Shown: positions 23,932 through 32,675, counted from the stretch's first letter. The stretch is DNA of 38,801 bases from Peptostreptococcaceae bacterium (GCA_029983575.1 JASBZE010000005.1:1-38801); one strand, 5' to 3'. Notes: generated from the sequence alone by a model not told the origin. Made by a program: numbers and translations.

Positions 23932-24519
23932 ATGAATAGGTGTGATTTTTCATGTAAACATAATTTAAATTCATCTTTTATGCATTGGCTTATCGAACTT
24001 TTAGGGCCTGTAATACTAGGATCGAAGTCAGCAGAGATTATCACAATAAACTATAATGACAGATCCTACGACGGAAAAATTTCTGACATAACTGAGCATT
24101 TCAGTAAGTGCAGGGTTATTAACTATAAGATATTAGAAAAACAAGGATGTGGTACTAGGATATTTTTTTATAATTTAGTTACCATGGATAAAATTTTAAG
24201 TGATAGAAAAATCCAATCGTTTTTAAATTTTTTAGGTTATAATAAAACGACTACTGAAGGTTATCTTGAAATCTTGTTTAATAAGATAATGTACGATGAC
24301 TTTCCTAATGAGATAGGTTTGTTTTTGGGATATCCACTGAAAGACGTATTAGGTTTTATGGGGTATTCTAACCTACCGTACAAAAAGACGAATTATTGGA
24401 AGATATACGGAGATGAAGAGCCTTCAATAAGACTCTATCAGAGATTTGTATATCATAGAAATGCCATGAGAAATCTCATGAAAAAAAAGGATCCGCTAAC
24501 TATCATAAGCCTATATTAG
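23932..24519 (+). CDS. DUF3793 family protein
   Basis: This is the only complete plus-strand gene of the window. The 195 residues match the DUF3793 family of Firmicutes, whose biochemical role is unknown to me. Family-like features are the N-terminal pair Cys4 and Cys8 with His10, a central KQGCGTRIFFYN strand, and the block NEIGLFLGYPLKDVLGFMGY followed by YWKIYGDEEP. There is no signal peptide or membrane segment. AGGAGG precedes the ATG at ideal spacing, a clean promoter lies upstream, and a terminator follows, so it is monocistronic. The conserved Cys/His residues hint at metal or heme binding; that is inference. Confidence 0.82.
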   Translation: MNRCDFSCKHNLNSSFMHWLIELLGPVILGSKSAEIITINYNDRSYDGKISDITEHFSKCRVINYKILEKQGCGTRIFFYNLVTMDKILSDRKIQSFLNFLGYNKTTTEGYLEILFNKIMYDDFPNEIGLFLGYPLKDVLGFMGYSNLPYKKTNYWKIYGDEEPSIRLYQRFVYHRNAMRNLMKKKDPLTIISLY

Positions 24520-24562
24520 GCGATTAAATTGTTTCCATATTATTTTTTCCATAATAGTTTAC

Positions 24563-24600
24563 AAAAAAACAGGTCGGCAATAATGCCGACCCTGTTTTTT
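24563..24600. terminator. Bidirectional terminator between the DUF3793 gene and clpB
   Basis: ACAG-GTCGGCA (from 24569) pairs with TGCCGAC-C-CTGT (24584-24595), one base bulged, with A-run and T-run flanks. The two genes converge here, so it probably serves both. Confidence 0.9.
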
Positions 24601-24688
24601 ATTGATAGTTTGTGATTTTGAATAGATCTTAGTCATCTGACTAAAACTGAATAGTGTTTTATACTCTTGACTGAGTTTCCTTTTGTAC

Positions 24689-27298
24689 TTAGTTTATATA
24701 GGTCTTTTTAACATCGACTTCAATTTGGTCGCCTTCAGCATCGACTTCAATTGTGTCCCCTTCAACGATCATGCCCTTTATAATTTTCTTAGCAATAATT
24801 GTTTCAAGTGTATTTCCTATATATCTTTTTAGAGGACGTGCTCCGTAAACTGGATCATATCCTTCGGTTGTCAATAGATCTTTAGCTCTATCAGTAATCT
24901 CTATTTTTATGTCTTTTTCTGATAGCCTTTCTTGTAATTCTCCCATAAATATATCGATAATTTTCTTGATATCATCTCTAGTTAGTGGTTTAAACATTAT
25001 AATGTCGTCCACTCTGTTTAGAAATTCAGGTTTAAATCTGTATTTCATCTCTTCCATAACATCATTTTGGATAGACTCTGTAATCTCTCCCTCAGAATCA
25101 AGCAATCTGTGACTACCTATATTAGATGTCATAATTATAAGTGTATTTTTAAAATCTACCGTCTTACCTTTATTATCGGTTAATCTACCGTCATCAAGTA
25201 TTTGTAAGAAAACATTAAATACATCGTCATGGGCTTTTTCTATTTCGTCAAAAAGTATCACAGAGTAAGGTGCTCTCCTTACAGCCTCTGTTAATTGACC
25301 GCCCTCTTCATATCCAACATATCCTGGAGGTGGTCCTATTAACCTTGAAACAGAATGTTTTTCCATATATTCGGACATATCTATTCTGATTATATTGTCT
25401 TCGCTGTCAAATAAGTTTCTAGCTAAAGTCTTAGCTAACTCTGTTTTACCTACACCAGTCGGTCCTAAGAATATAAATGATCCAATTGGCTTGTTTTTGT
25501 CTTTTAATCCTGCCCTTGCCCTTAGTATTGAATCTGAAACAACTCTTACTGCTTCTGATTGACCTATTACTCTTGTTTCGAGCTCGTCTTCAAGCCTCAA
25601 CAGTTTTTCTCTTTCGCCCTCAACCAATTTAGTTACGGGTATCTTAGTCCACTTGGATACTATTTGACTTATTTCCTCTTCTGTAACCTCTTCTTTTAAT
25701 AGTGATTGTTCGGAGTGGTCCTTGATTTTCTTTTCAGCTTCTTCTATATTTTTTTCTAGTTCTGGTATTTTACCGTATTTAAGTTCTGCTGCTTTGTTAA
25801 AATCAAACTCCCTTTCATATTTCTCTACATCTGATTTAGCTTGATCAAGCTCGGCCTTTAGCTCTTTTATATCCACTAGTGATTTTTTCTCGTTTTCATA
25901 TTTAGCTGTCAATTCGTCATTTTCAGCTTTAACTTCAGCAAGCTCTTTTTCTAATTCAAAAAGCCTGTTTTTGCTTCTTTCATCGGACTCATTCTTTAGA
26001 GCTTCCCTTTCTGTTTCTAAAGTCATTAATTTTCTCCTTACAGTATCTAGTTCTGTAGGTAATGAGTCTATCTCACTTCTTATCATGGCACCGGCCTCGT
26101 CAATTAAATCTATAGCCTTATCTGGTAGGAATCTATCTTGAATATACCTAGCTGATAATTTAGCTGCGGCTACTAATGCATTGTCGTGTATTCTAATACC
26201 GTGGTGTATTTCAAACCTCTCTTTTAAACCTCTCAGTATCGAAATAGTATCCTCAACAGAAGGCTCTTCTGCAATAACAGGTTGAAATCTCCTTTCTAGA
26301 GCCTTATCCTTTTCTATATATCTCCTATACTCATCAAAGGTAGTGGCACCTATACAGTTTAGTTCACCCCTAGCTAGCATAGGCTTGATAATATTTCCTG
26401 CATCCATGGCTCCGTCGGTCTTTCCAGCACCAACTATAGTGTGTATCTCATCTATAAATAGGATTATCTTTCCATCAGAGCTAGAGACCTCTTTTAATAC
26501 TGATTTCAATCTCTCCTCAAATTCACCTCTATACTTAGCTCCTGCAATCAAAGCCCCCATGTCTAGTGAGTACACGATCTTATCTTTTAGCCCCTCAGGT
26601 ACGTCTCCCTTGACGATCCTCTGTGCAAGTCCTTCTACGATCGCTGTTTTACCAACACCCGGTTCACCTATTAACACCGGATTATTTTTAGTCCTCCTAG
26701 ATAAAATCCTAATAACTCTTCTTATCTCTTCATCTCTACCAATTACCGGGTCGAGTTTATTTTGTTTAACTAAATTTATAAGGTTGGTACCATACTTACC
26801 CAAAGCGTCATAAGTGCCTTCTGGATCGTTTGAGTCGACTCTTTGATTTCCTCTTACCTCGTGAAGTACTTTCATAAAGGCATCTTTTGTAAATCCTACA
26901 GAATTTAATCCCTTTCCTATACTTGAACGAGCTTCTATATCAAATATTGCCAACATAAGGTGTTCTACTGAAATATATGTATCTTTAAAATCCTTTGATA
27001 TCTCTTCTGCCTTAATTAAAATCTCATTTATAATCCTAGCAGCTACTACTCCTTGAGACTGAGCCCCCTGACCAGTAACCCTAGGTAACTTGTTCATTTC
27101 GACCTTAGCTACATTTTTTAGTTTATCAACAGAAACGCCCATCTTCTCAGCTAACATAGGAATTAATCCTTCCTCTTGATCTATAAGGGCATATAGTAAA
27201 TGCTCAACACTTACCTGTTGGTTATTATTTTTTACTGCCTGATTAAAGGCTTCATTTAATGCCTTTTGTGTTCTCATTGTCATTTTTTCGGCGTCCAT
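24689..27298 (-). CDS. clpB: ATP-dependent protein disaggregase ClpB
   Basis: This hexameric AAA+ chaperone extracts and refolds aggregated proteins together with DnaK. The N-terminal Clp repeats (about 1-150) are followed by AAA domain 1 with Walker A GEPGVGKTAI and Walker B IILFIDEIHT. A long coiled-coil middle domain (roughly 390-525) separates ClpB from ClpA/ClpC, which have a short one or none. AAA domain 2 has GPTGVGKTEL and VILFDEIEKAH. The total is 869 residues. The start follows AAAGGAGG. The gene overlaps an unrecognised protein gene upstream and belongs to an operon led by a RepL-like winged-helix protein. I see no CIRCE or CtsR box near the operon promoter, so heat-shock control is not evident. 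Confidence 0.97.
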   Translation of the reverse strand: MDAEKMTMRTQKALNEAFNQAVKNNNQQVSVEHLLYALIDQEEGLIPMLAEKMGVSVDKLKNVAKVEMNKLPRVTGQGAQSQGVVAARIINEILIKAEEISKDFKDTYISVEHLMLAIFDIEARSSIGKGLNSVGFTKDAFMKVLHEVRGNQRVDSNDPEGTYDALGKYGTNLINLVKQNKLDPVIGRDEEIRRVIRILSRRTKNNPVLIGEPGVGKTAIVEGLAQRIVKGDVPEGLKDKIVYSLDMGALIAGAKYRGEFEERLKSVLKEVSSSDGKIILFIDEIHTIVGAGKTDGAMDAGNIIKPMLARGELNCIGATTFDEYRRYIEKDKALERRFQPVIAEEPSVEDTISILRGLKERFEIHHGIRIHDNALVAAAKLSARYIQDRFLPDKAIDLIDEAGAMIRSEIDSLPTELDTVRRKLMTLETEREALKNESDERSKNRLFELEKELAEVKAENDELTAKYENEKKSLVDIKELKAELDQAKSDVEKYEREFDFNKAAELKYGKIPELEKNIEEAEKKIKDHSEQSLLKEEVTEEEISQIVSKWTKIPVTKLVEGEREKLLRLEDELETRVIGQSEAVRVVSDSILRARAGLKDKNKPIGSFIFLGPTGVGKTELAKTLARNLFDSEDNIIRIDMSEYMEKHSVSRLIGPPPGYVGYEEGGQLTEAVRRAPYSVILFDEIEKAHDDVFNVFLQILDDGRLTDNKGKTVDFKNTLIIMTSNIGSHRLLDSEGEITESIQNDVMEEMKYRFKPEFLNRVDDIIMFKPLTRDDIKKIIDIFMGELQERLSEKDIKIEITDRAKDLLTTEGYDPVYGARPLKRYIGNTLETIIAKKIIKGMIVEGDTIEVDAEGDQIEVDVKKTYIN

Positions 27299-27902
27299 AT
27301 AATACCTCCTTTAACATTATTGATTTTTGCATGTCGATAAGGCTGTCTAGCATACTCTCACCATAATCACTGTTATAATGAAGGCTCAGCATAAAGCTCT
27401 TGTCGTAATTTCTTATCAAGACGTTGTCCTCATCAAATGCCTTTAAAAATTTATCTGTACTTATCTGCCTTTCTTCCCCATAAGCTAAATCCTTGCATCT
27501 ATCAATGAAAAAGTCACTAAAATCAATGAATTTTCTCATAGAAATTGGATCATAACTTATTTCAGCTATTGCCCTATAAATTTCCAATATGTTTTCATTT
27601 ATAAATCTATAGAGCTTATTATCAGCGTATATTGAAATTCTATCGTCTATATATTCCTTGAATATAGGGTGTACGTTCTTATTTAGTCTTAGGATATATT
27701 CGCTTGGTAGTATAAACTCTAACTTCCAAAATATATTATTGTTTTTATACAACCTAACGAGGCTATAATTATCCCTTACGTATTTATTTTCTAGCTCAAA
27801 AACAAAATCATCTATAAAGATTTTCGTCTTTTTAAGCTGAAAAAAATCATCAAATCCTCTTAGAAATTCCCTATCAAACTTCACTATCTCACTTCCAATC
27901 AT
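27252..27902 (-). CDS. Unrecognised 216-residue protein upstream of clpB
   Basis: I do not recognise a family. The protein is charged and rich in Asp, Lys, Ile, Phe and Tyr. It has no signal peptide or membrane segment, and predicted structure looks mixed: a strand-rich front half (KTKIFIDDFVFELENKY, LVRLYKNNNIFWKLEFIL) and a helical back half. The chosen ATG overlaps the stop codon of the RepL-like gene by 14 bases; a TTG at 27926 is an alternative. The 3' end overlaps the start of clpB by 47 bases, so all three genes should be translated from one message. Such tight packing suggests a role linked to ClpB or to the RepL-like regulator. That is inference only. Confidence 0.7.
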   Translation of the reverse strand: MIGSEIVKFDREFLRGFDDFFQLKKTKIFIDDFVFELENKYVRDNYSLVRLYKNNNIFWKLEFILPSEYILRLNKNVHPIFKEYIDDRISIYADNKLYRFINENILEIYRAIAEISYDPISMRKFIDFSDFFIDRCKDLAYGEERQISTDKFLKAFDEDNVLIRNYDKSFMLSLHYNSDYGESMLDSLIDMQKSIMLKEVLYGRRKNDNENTKGIK

Positions 27903-28281
27903 TTTTAATTTTCTGATACTCGTCAATTAGTCTTTCTCTATCCTGAGCGTTACCCCTGAAAGCAATCATAGGATTTACCATGTATACACCATTTCTAACT
28001 CTCACTAAAAAATCCATATTCCTCAATTTGGTGATAAGAGTTGATAAAGTCGTCTTAGGATAATTTATCTCTTTTGACAATTCATCCAAAGTCATAAAAA
28101 TCTTATTATCCCTATTCATTATTTCAAGAAATATAAGTGGAATTAGATTTTTTTTGTTGTACTCATCTTCTACACTAGCAATGTAATTTTTTATAGATAT
28201 GTTTAGAAAGCTGTTTTTTCTTGCTCTTACAATACTAGTCTCCCTACTGGGTTCAATTGATTTTTTGCCCTTCTTAAACAC
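27889..28281 (-). CDS. RepL-like winged-helix protein
   Basis: The 130-residue protein resembles the DNA-binding region of the RepL plasmid replication family. A helical stretch KNLIPLIFLEIMNRDNKIFMTLDELSKEI leads into a winged helix-turn-helix (NYPKTTLSTLITKLRNMDFLVRV). The RepL-style end GVYMVNPMIAFRGN then QDRERLIDEY follows. RepL proteins start plasmid replication, but nothing else here looks like a plasmid, so a chromosomal regulator is likelier. The GTG at 28281 lies seven bases behind GGAGG and is preferred over an ATG at 28302 that sits inside the promoter start region. It is first in an operon with an unknown gene and clpB, under a consensus promoter. Confidence 0.7.
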   Translation of the reverse strand: MFKKGKKSIEPSRETSIVRARKNSFLNISIKNYIASVEDEYNKKNLIPLIFLEIMNRDNKIFMTLDELSKEINYPKTTLSTLITKLRNMDFLVRVRNGVYMVNPMIAFRGNAQDRERLIDEYQKIKNDWK

Positions 28282-28302
28282 CTTATCACCTCCACGATTC
28301 AT

Positions 28303-28331
28303 ATTATAGTACGCAAAAATAAAGCTGTCAA
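28303..28331 (-). promoter_or_regulatory. Consensus sigma-A promoter of the RepL-like/clpB operon
   Basis: Perfect TTGACA (28326-28331) and TATAAT (28303-28308) on the minus strand are 17 bases apart. The leader to the GTG start is only about 15 bases, just enough for the GGAGG site. This is the strongest match to a housekeeping promoter in the window. Confidence 0.88.
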
Positions 28332-28340
28332 ATAAAAATA

Positions 28341-28396
28341 TCCAAATATTTACCTTTTAGCTAAACTTTTATTTAGCTTATAGATAAATATTTGGA
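28341..28396 (-). terminator. Large nested hairpin, probable terminator after ispG
   Basis: Outer arms TCCAAATATTTA (28341-28352) and TAAATATTTGGA (28385-28396) are perfect 12-bp complements. An inner stem AGCTAAA/TTTAGCT (28359-28365 with 28372-28378) is nested inside. TATTTTTATTT follows on the minus strand. It ends ten bases before the -35 box of the next operon, so it could also serve as an operator. Confidence 0.6.
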
Positions 28397-28474
28397 CTAA
28401 TTTTAACACCATTATATTGTAATCATCCCATTTTGTTTGAAATGATACATAAAAATAAACATTTTTTTAATTAT

Positions 28475-29533
28475 TTATTTGTGTTTTTCTATTTCTTCTA
28501 CTAATACATCTACCATTTCGTCTTTATGAAGCTTTCTAACTACCTCACCCTTTTTAAAAAGGATGGCGCTATCTTTTCCCCCAGCTATTCCTATATCTGC
28601 CTCACGAGCTTCTCCAGGACCATTAACAGCACAGCCCATAATTGCAACTGTGAGGTCTTTATCAAGGGATTCTATCCTCTTTTCAACACTTCTGGCCGTT
28701 TCGATAAGATCTATATTACATCTTCCACAGGTAGGACATGATACTATCTTAATCTTATCGTTTAGAAAGTTGAGAGATCTCAGTATTTCTTTTCCGACTC
28801 TCACTTCTTCAACAGGATCTCCAGTCAGAGATACTCTAAGTGTATCTCCTATACCCATAATAAGCATAGAGCCAATACCTATAGATGATTTTATCGTTCC
28901 CTTTTCTATTCCTCCTGCTTCTGTTATTCCAAGGTGTAGAGGATATTCTACCTTTTTAGAAAGAAGGCTATATGCATCTACGGTCTTGAAAATATCCGAA
29001 GATTTTAGTGAGATTACAATATCAAAAAAATCTAAGTCCTCAAGAATCCTTACATGTCTAAGTGCACTTTCCACCAATGCTTCTGGAGTTGGTGAACCGT
29101 ATTTTTCCAAGAGGTCCTTTTCAAGAGAACCTCCGTTTACTCCAATCCTTATGCCTATCTTCTTTTCTTTACACTTCTCTACTACTTCTTTTACCCTTTC
29201 AATAGATCCTATATTTCCGGGGTTTATTCTTATTCCGTCAATTCCTTGATCGCATACTTCGAGGGCGAGTCTGTAGTCAAAGTGTATGTCTGCTATTATA
29301 GGTATATTTACTTGACTTTTTATTTCACTTATTTTTTTTGCGGCGTTCATATCAACTATTGCTAGTCTGACAATGTCGCAACCCGCTTGCTCGAGTTTTT
29401 TTATCTGGTTGACGGTAGAAATAACATCTCTCGTATCTGTATTAGTCATAGACTGTACGGTAATAGGATTATCTCCTCCTACAGCGATATTTCCAATTTT
29501 AACTTCTCTTGTTTTTCTTCTTGTATAACTCAT
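28475..29533 (-). CDS. ispG: 4-hydroxy-3-methylbut-2-enyl diphosphate synthase
   Basis: IspG (GcpE) catalyses the next-to-last step of the MEP isoprenoid pathway, turning MEcPP into HMBPP with a [4Fe-4S] cluster. The 352 residues begin with the TIM-barrel part (VQSMTNTDTRD, GIRINPGNIG). They end with the cluster domain SCPTCGRCNIDL and MGCAVNGPGEA, which supply the three cysteines plus the ligand glutamate region. The gene starts seven bases after rseP and shares the operon with dxr, the second MEP-pathway enzyme. AGGTGA precedes the start. Confidence 0.97.
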   Translation of the reverse strand: MSYTRRKTREVKIGNIAVGGDNPITVQSMTNTDTRDVISTVNQIKKLEQAGCDIVRLAIVDMNAAKKISEIKSQVNIPIIADIHFDYRLALEVCDQGIDGIRINPGNIGSIERVKEVVEKCKEKKIGIRIGVNGGSLEKDLLEKYGSPTPEALVESALRHVRILEDLDFFDIVISLKSSDIFKTVDAYSLLSKKVEYPLHLGITEAGGIEKGTIKSSIGIGSMLIMGIGDTLRVSLTGDPVEEVRVGKEILRSLNFLNDKIKIVSCPTCGRCNIDLIETARSVEKRIESLDKDLTVAIMGCAVNGPGEAREADIGIAGGKDSAILFKKGEVVRKLHKDEMVDVLVEEIEKHK

Positions 29534-29540
29534 ACTTCAC

Positions 29541-30554
29541 CTATTTTTTAAAAAATATCTTTATGATGTCATTGTAAGTAACCAATATCATAATCGCCAT
29601 TAAAAGACCGAGGCCTATAAAGTTTACCAGCCCCTCTTTTTCTGGGTTGAATTTTTTTCCGCCCCTCAGAGCTTCTATCAATAACATCAAAATTCTCCAT
29701 CCATCAAGTGCAGGAAATGGAAGTAGATTCATAATACCTATGTTTATACTCAAGACAGCAGTAATAAGTATCAAGCTAAGTATTCCTTGCTTTGATGCTT
29801 GAGACACGATATTAAGAACCCCTACAGGACCTGAAATACTCTTCATAACTTTCTTAGGCAACTTACCAGTGACTAACTTTCCAAGAAAATCAAATATCAT
29901 CTTACTGTTATCTACAGTGGTAGCTGCTCCAACTTTAATCGATCCCAGAAAGCTTTTTTCATTTGCAGGATAAAAGCCTAGTACATATTTTCCATCCAGA
30001 TACTCCGGAGTAAATTGTTTAGTAATCTTTTCTCCATTTCTATTAAGTACCAATGTTGTCTCTTTGGAACCATTTTTGCCTAGAACCTTGCCTATGTCGT
30101 TGTATTCATTTATTTTTGTATTACCTATCTCTACTATTTCATCTCCTTTTTTAAGTTCTATCTTAGATGCAGGAGAATTATCCCTAACTTTTTCTATTTT
30201 GTTAGTAGGACTCCCTACTAATCCAAAAAATAGGGTAAATAGCAAAAATGACAATATAATATTAAAAAGTGGACCTCCAAACACAGTTAAAAACCTATTT
30301 AACCAACTTACATTTCCAAAGGCGTCTTCATCTTGAGATTGCTCGTCTTCTCCTTCCATCGCGACAAAGCCGCCTATCGGAAGAACTCTTATGGAATAGT
30401 CAGTTTCGCCGATTTTTTTTGTCAACAGCTTGGGTCCCATCCCTATAGCAAATTCATGAACCTTTATTCCGCCTTTTTTAGCAAATATAAAATGTCCCAA
30501 TTCGTGAATCAACACAATGAAACCAAAACATATTAAACCTATGATTATACGCAT
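29541..30554 (-). CDS. rseP: Site-2-type intramembrane zinc metalloprotease RseP
   Basis: This membrane protease cleaves transmembrane segments of anti-sigma factors or signal peptides. The 337 residues have the zinc motif HELGH (His17, Glu18, His21) in the first membrane helix, one PDZ domain (about 115-185) and a C-terminal membrane part with MNLLPFPALDGWRIL. Asp284 there is the third zinc ligand. The usual LDGG/LDGGR reads LDGWR, a minor departure. Its ATG overlaps the dxr stop as TAATG, and ispG follows after seven bases. The position between dxr and ispG is common in Firmicutes. The natural substrate is unknown here. Confidence 0.95.
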   Translation of the reverse strand: MRIIIGLICFGFIVLIHELGHFIFAKKGGIKVHEFAIGMGPKLLTKKIGETDYSIRVLPIGGFVAMEGEDEQSQDEDAFGNVSWLNRFLTVFGGPLFNIILSFLLFTLFFGLVGSPTNKIEKVRDNSPASKIELKKGDEIVEIGNTKINEYNDIGKVLGKNGSKETTLVLNRNGEKITKQFTPEYLDGKYVLGFYPANEKSFLGSIKVGAATTVDNSKMIFDFLGKLVTGKLPKKVMKSISGPVGVLNIVSQASKQGILSLILITAVLSINIGIMNLLPFPALDGWRILMLLIEALRGGKKFNPEKEGLVNFIGLGLLMAIMILVTYNDIIKIFFKK

Positions 30555-31741
30555 TATCTCACCCTTTCTCTAATAAACTCCCTAGTTTTTTCATCAGCTA
30601 TGATTATGTCATCTATAGATGGATCAGACTTCAATTCTATTTCGTCCATAGCCATCTCGATATATTTAGGTATGTCGTAAAAACCTATCTCGTCATTTAA
30701 GAACATATCAACTAAAACCTCATTGGCTGCATTTAATATCGTACATGATATCATTCCCTCTCTTAATGCCCTTTTTGCTAGCTTTAAACAAGGAAAGGTA
30801 TCTTCATCTGGTTTAAAAAATTCTAGTGAACCAACCTCTAAGAAATTCAATCTCTCAATACCCATATCATTTCTGATCGGGTACAATAACGCATACTGTA
30901 TAGCAGTTCTCATGTCTGCTGTGCCTAGCTGAGCAATAATAGAAGAGTCATTATACTCTACCATTGAGTGGATTATACTTTGAGGGTGAACTATGACTTC
31001 GATCATATCTTCTTCTACGCCAAATAGCCATTTCGCCTCGATTATCTCAAGTCCCTTGTTCATAAGAGTTGCAGAGTCAATGCTGATTTTTCTACCCATA
31101 CTCCAATTAGGATGTTTTAGAGCTTCATCCTTAGTTACATTTTTTATCTGTTCTCTCGTTTTATATCTAAATGGCCCCCCTGAAGCTGTCAATATTAGTT
31201 TGTGAACGTCATCTATATTTTCCCCATTTAAAGATTGAAATATAGCTGAATGCTCACTGTCAACTGGGATTATCTTGGCATTGTGCTTTTTGGCTTCTTT
31301 CATAACTATGTCACCAGCTGTTACCAATGTTTCCTTATTAGCCAATGCTATTGTCTTTGAGTTATAAATGGCCTCCATGGTAGGAAGTAAGCCTGAAATT
31401 CCAACCGTAGCAGTAACGATCGTATCATAACCATCATTTCTCACCATATTTATTGCAGATTTTTGCCCCTGTAAAATATTGACTATTTTACCGTCGATAT
31501 AGCATTCAGAGCCCTTTAGTTCAAATTCACCCTTTAAAATTTCAATCAGAGCCCCATAAGCTTCTTCGTCTATTAAACAAGCATATCTAGGTTTAAACTC
31601 TACGATCTGTTCGTAGACAAGCTTGTAGTTTGAGTTAGCCACTATACCAAAAACGCTTAGCTTATCTTTATTTTTTCTAATTACGTCTATAGTTTGAGTT
31701 CCTATTGATCCTGTAGATCCATAGATTAATATATTCTTCAT
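30554..31741 (-). CDS. dxr: 1-deoxy-D-xylulose-5-phosphate reductoisomerase
   Basis: DXR makes 2-C-methyl-D-erythritol 4-phosphate with NADPH, the committed step of the MEP isoprenoid pathway. From the ATG at 31741 it has 395 residues, the normal length. The NADPH-binding GSTGSIGTQTID is at the N-terminus, and DSEHSAIFQ and MGRKISIDSATLMNKGLE hold the metal and substrate residues. The frame is open for 47 more codons upstream, but those codons run through a terminator and promoter, and AAAGGA lies just before 31741. It heads a dxr-rseP-ispG unit. Confidence 0.96.
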   Translation of the reverse strand: MKNILIYGSTGSIGTQTIDVIRKNKDKLSVFGIVANSNYKLVYEQIVEFKPRYACLIDEEAYGALIEILKGEFELKGSECYIDGKIVNILQGQKSAINMVRNDGYDTIVTATVGISGLLPTMEAIYNSKTIALANKETLVTAGDIVMKEAKKHNAKIIPVDSEHSAIFQSLNGENIDDVHKLILTASGGPFRYKTREQIKNVTKDEALKHPNWSMGRKISIDSATLMNKGLEIIEAKWLFGVEEDMIEVIVHPQSIIHSMVEYNDSSIIAQLGTADMRTAIQYALLYPIRNDMGIERLNFLEVGSLEFFKPDEDTFPCLKLAKRALREGMISCTILNAANEVLVDMFLNDEIGFYDIPKYIEMAMDEIELKSDPSIDDIIIADEKTREFIRERVR

Positions 31742-31844
31742 AAAATTCCTTTCAAAAATTACAAGTTTATTTTTATATCCTAACTTTAATATTATATCAT
31801 AAGATTGTATTTGATTCCATAATTCAAGGTTTGTAGATACATGC
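31742..31844 (-). promoter_or_regulatory. Probable promoter region of dxr-rseP-ispG
   Basis: Between the cdsA terminator and dxr there is a TATAAT, in ATGATATAATATT on the minus strand near 31793-31798. Only a weak -35 (TGGAAT) lies 17 bases before it. A separate transcript for dxr-rseP-ispG is likely but not certain. Confidence 0.45.
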
Positions 31845-31876
31845 AAAAAAGGACTAACACAAAAATGCATTAGTCC
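31845..31876 (-). terminator. Terminator after cdsA
   Basis: The stem GGACTAA/TTAGTCC (31851-31857 with 31870-31876) with a 12-base loop is followed on the minus strand by TTTTTT. It starts six bases behind the cdsA stop codon. Confidence 0.88.
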
Positions 31877-31881
31877 GCTCA

Positions 31882-32667
31882 TTAAATATTAACTAAAATA
31901 TATGACAAAAATAGCACTAGTGGCGATGTCATTAGCACACTGTCAAATCTGTCTAAAATACCCCCGTGACCAGGTATTATATCTCCATAGTCCTTTACCT
32001 TGCAGTATCTTTTGACGGATGAGGCAAACAAATCTCCAATCTGAGAAATTATGCTACCAAAGGCAGCAATAATAGCTACATATCCTAAATTTATATCAAG
32101 GGCAAAATATGCGAATACCATGGAAAAAATAATACTTCCAATAATACCACCTATTGCTCCTTCAACGGTCTTCTTAGGGCTTATCTTTGGAACTAATTTA
32201 TGTTTTCCAATTGCCATGCCTGCAAAATAAGCCATGCTATCAGTGCCGAAAGATATGAGGAATATAAGCCATACATATAGATTCCCGCCGTTTATGCTGT
32301 CATATAGTATTGGAATGCAGTCAAAGAAGATACATACGTAAATAATTCCAAGCATAGTTATAGAAAATTCTATAATGTTTCTTCCTCTAAACAACATTCT
32401 GCATCCCGCTATAAAAAATACTACAAAGATCGAGAAAAGCTCTATTTTCAAATCCCAACCAAATATGTTTTTTAACAACAAGAATAAGGCAAATACATAT
32501 CCCATGAGTTTATCGGGATAAATATCTATTTCTTTAAAAACTCCATAAAACTCTTTTAATCCTATAGTTGTGATAATAAAACCACATAAGTATAGGGGTA
32601 GACCACCGAAATACAATACTATTAGAAGGGGTAGCATAATTAGTGCCGATATTATACGTTTAAACAT
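31882..32667 (-). CDS. cdsA: Phosphatidate cytidylyltransferase
   Basis: CdsA makes CDP-diacylglycerol from phosphatidic acid and CTP, the precursor of bacterial phospholipids. The 261-residue multi-pass membrane protein ends with the full family signature: SSVKRYCKVKDYG, then IIPGHGGILDRFDSVL, containing the Asp and Arg residues that bind metal and CTP. AGGAGGGAC precedes the start, and it begins eight bases after uppS. It closes the rpsB-to-cdsA part of the operon. Confidence 0.96.
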   Translation of the reverse strand: MFKRIISALIMLPLLIVLYFGGLPLYLCGFIITTIGLKEFYGVFKEIDIYPDKLMGYVFALFLLLKNIFGWDLKIELFSIFVVFFIAGCRMLFRGRNIIEFSITMLGIIYVCIFFDCIPILYDSINGGNLYVWLIFLISFGTDSMAYFAGMAIGKHKLVPKISPKKTVEGAIGGIIGSIIFSMVFAYFALDINLGYVAIIAAFGSIISQIGDLFASSVKRYCKVKDYGDIIPGHGGILDRFDSVLMTSPLVLFLSYILVNI

Positions 32668-32675
32668 AGTCCCTC

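Noticed and set aside
27889..28331. An integrated plasmid, suggested by the RepL-like protein.
   Set aside because: No origin repeats, mobilisation, partition or integrase genes are nearby, and the gene overlaps a housekeeping clpB operon.
28300..28400. CIRCE or CtsR heat-shock operator upstream of the clpB operon.
   Set aside because: Neither the GAGTGCTAA inverted repeat nor the GGTCAAA heptad repeats are present; the inverted repeat here has a different sequence.
28563..29249. A plus-strand open frame of 228 codons.
   Set aside because: It is antisense to ispG, whose motifs are intact, and it has no recognisable features.
31742..31882. A 47-residue N-terminal extension of Dxr.
   Set aside because: It covers the cdsA terminator and a likely promoter; the GSTGSIG motif should be close to the N-terminus.
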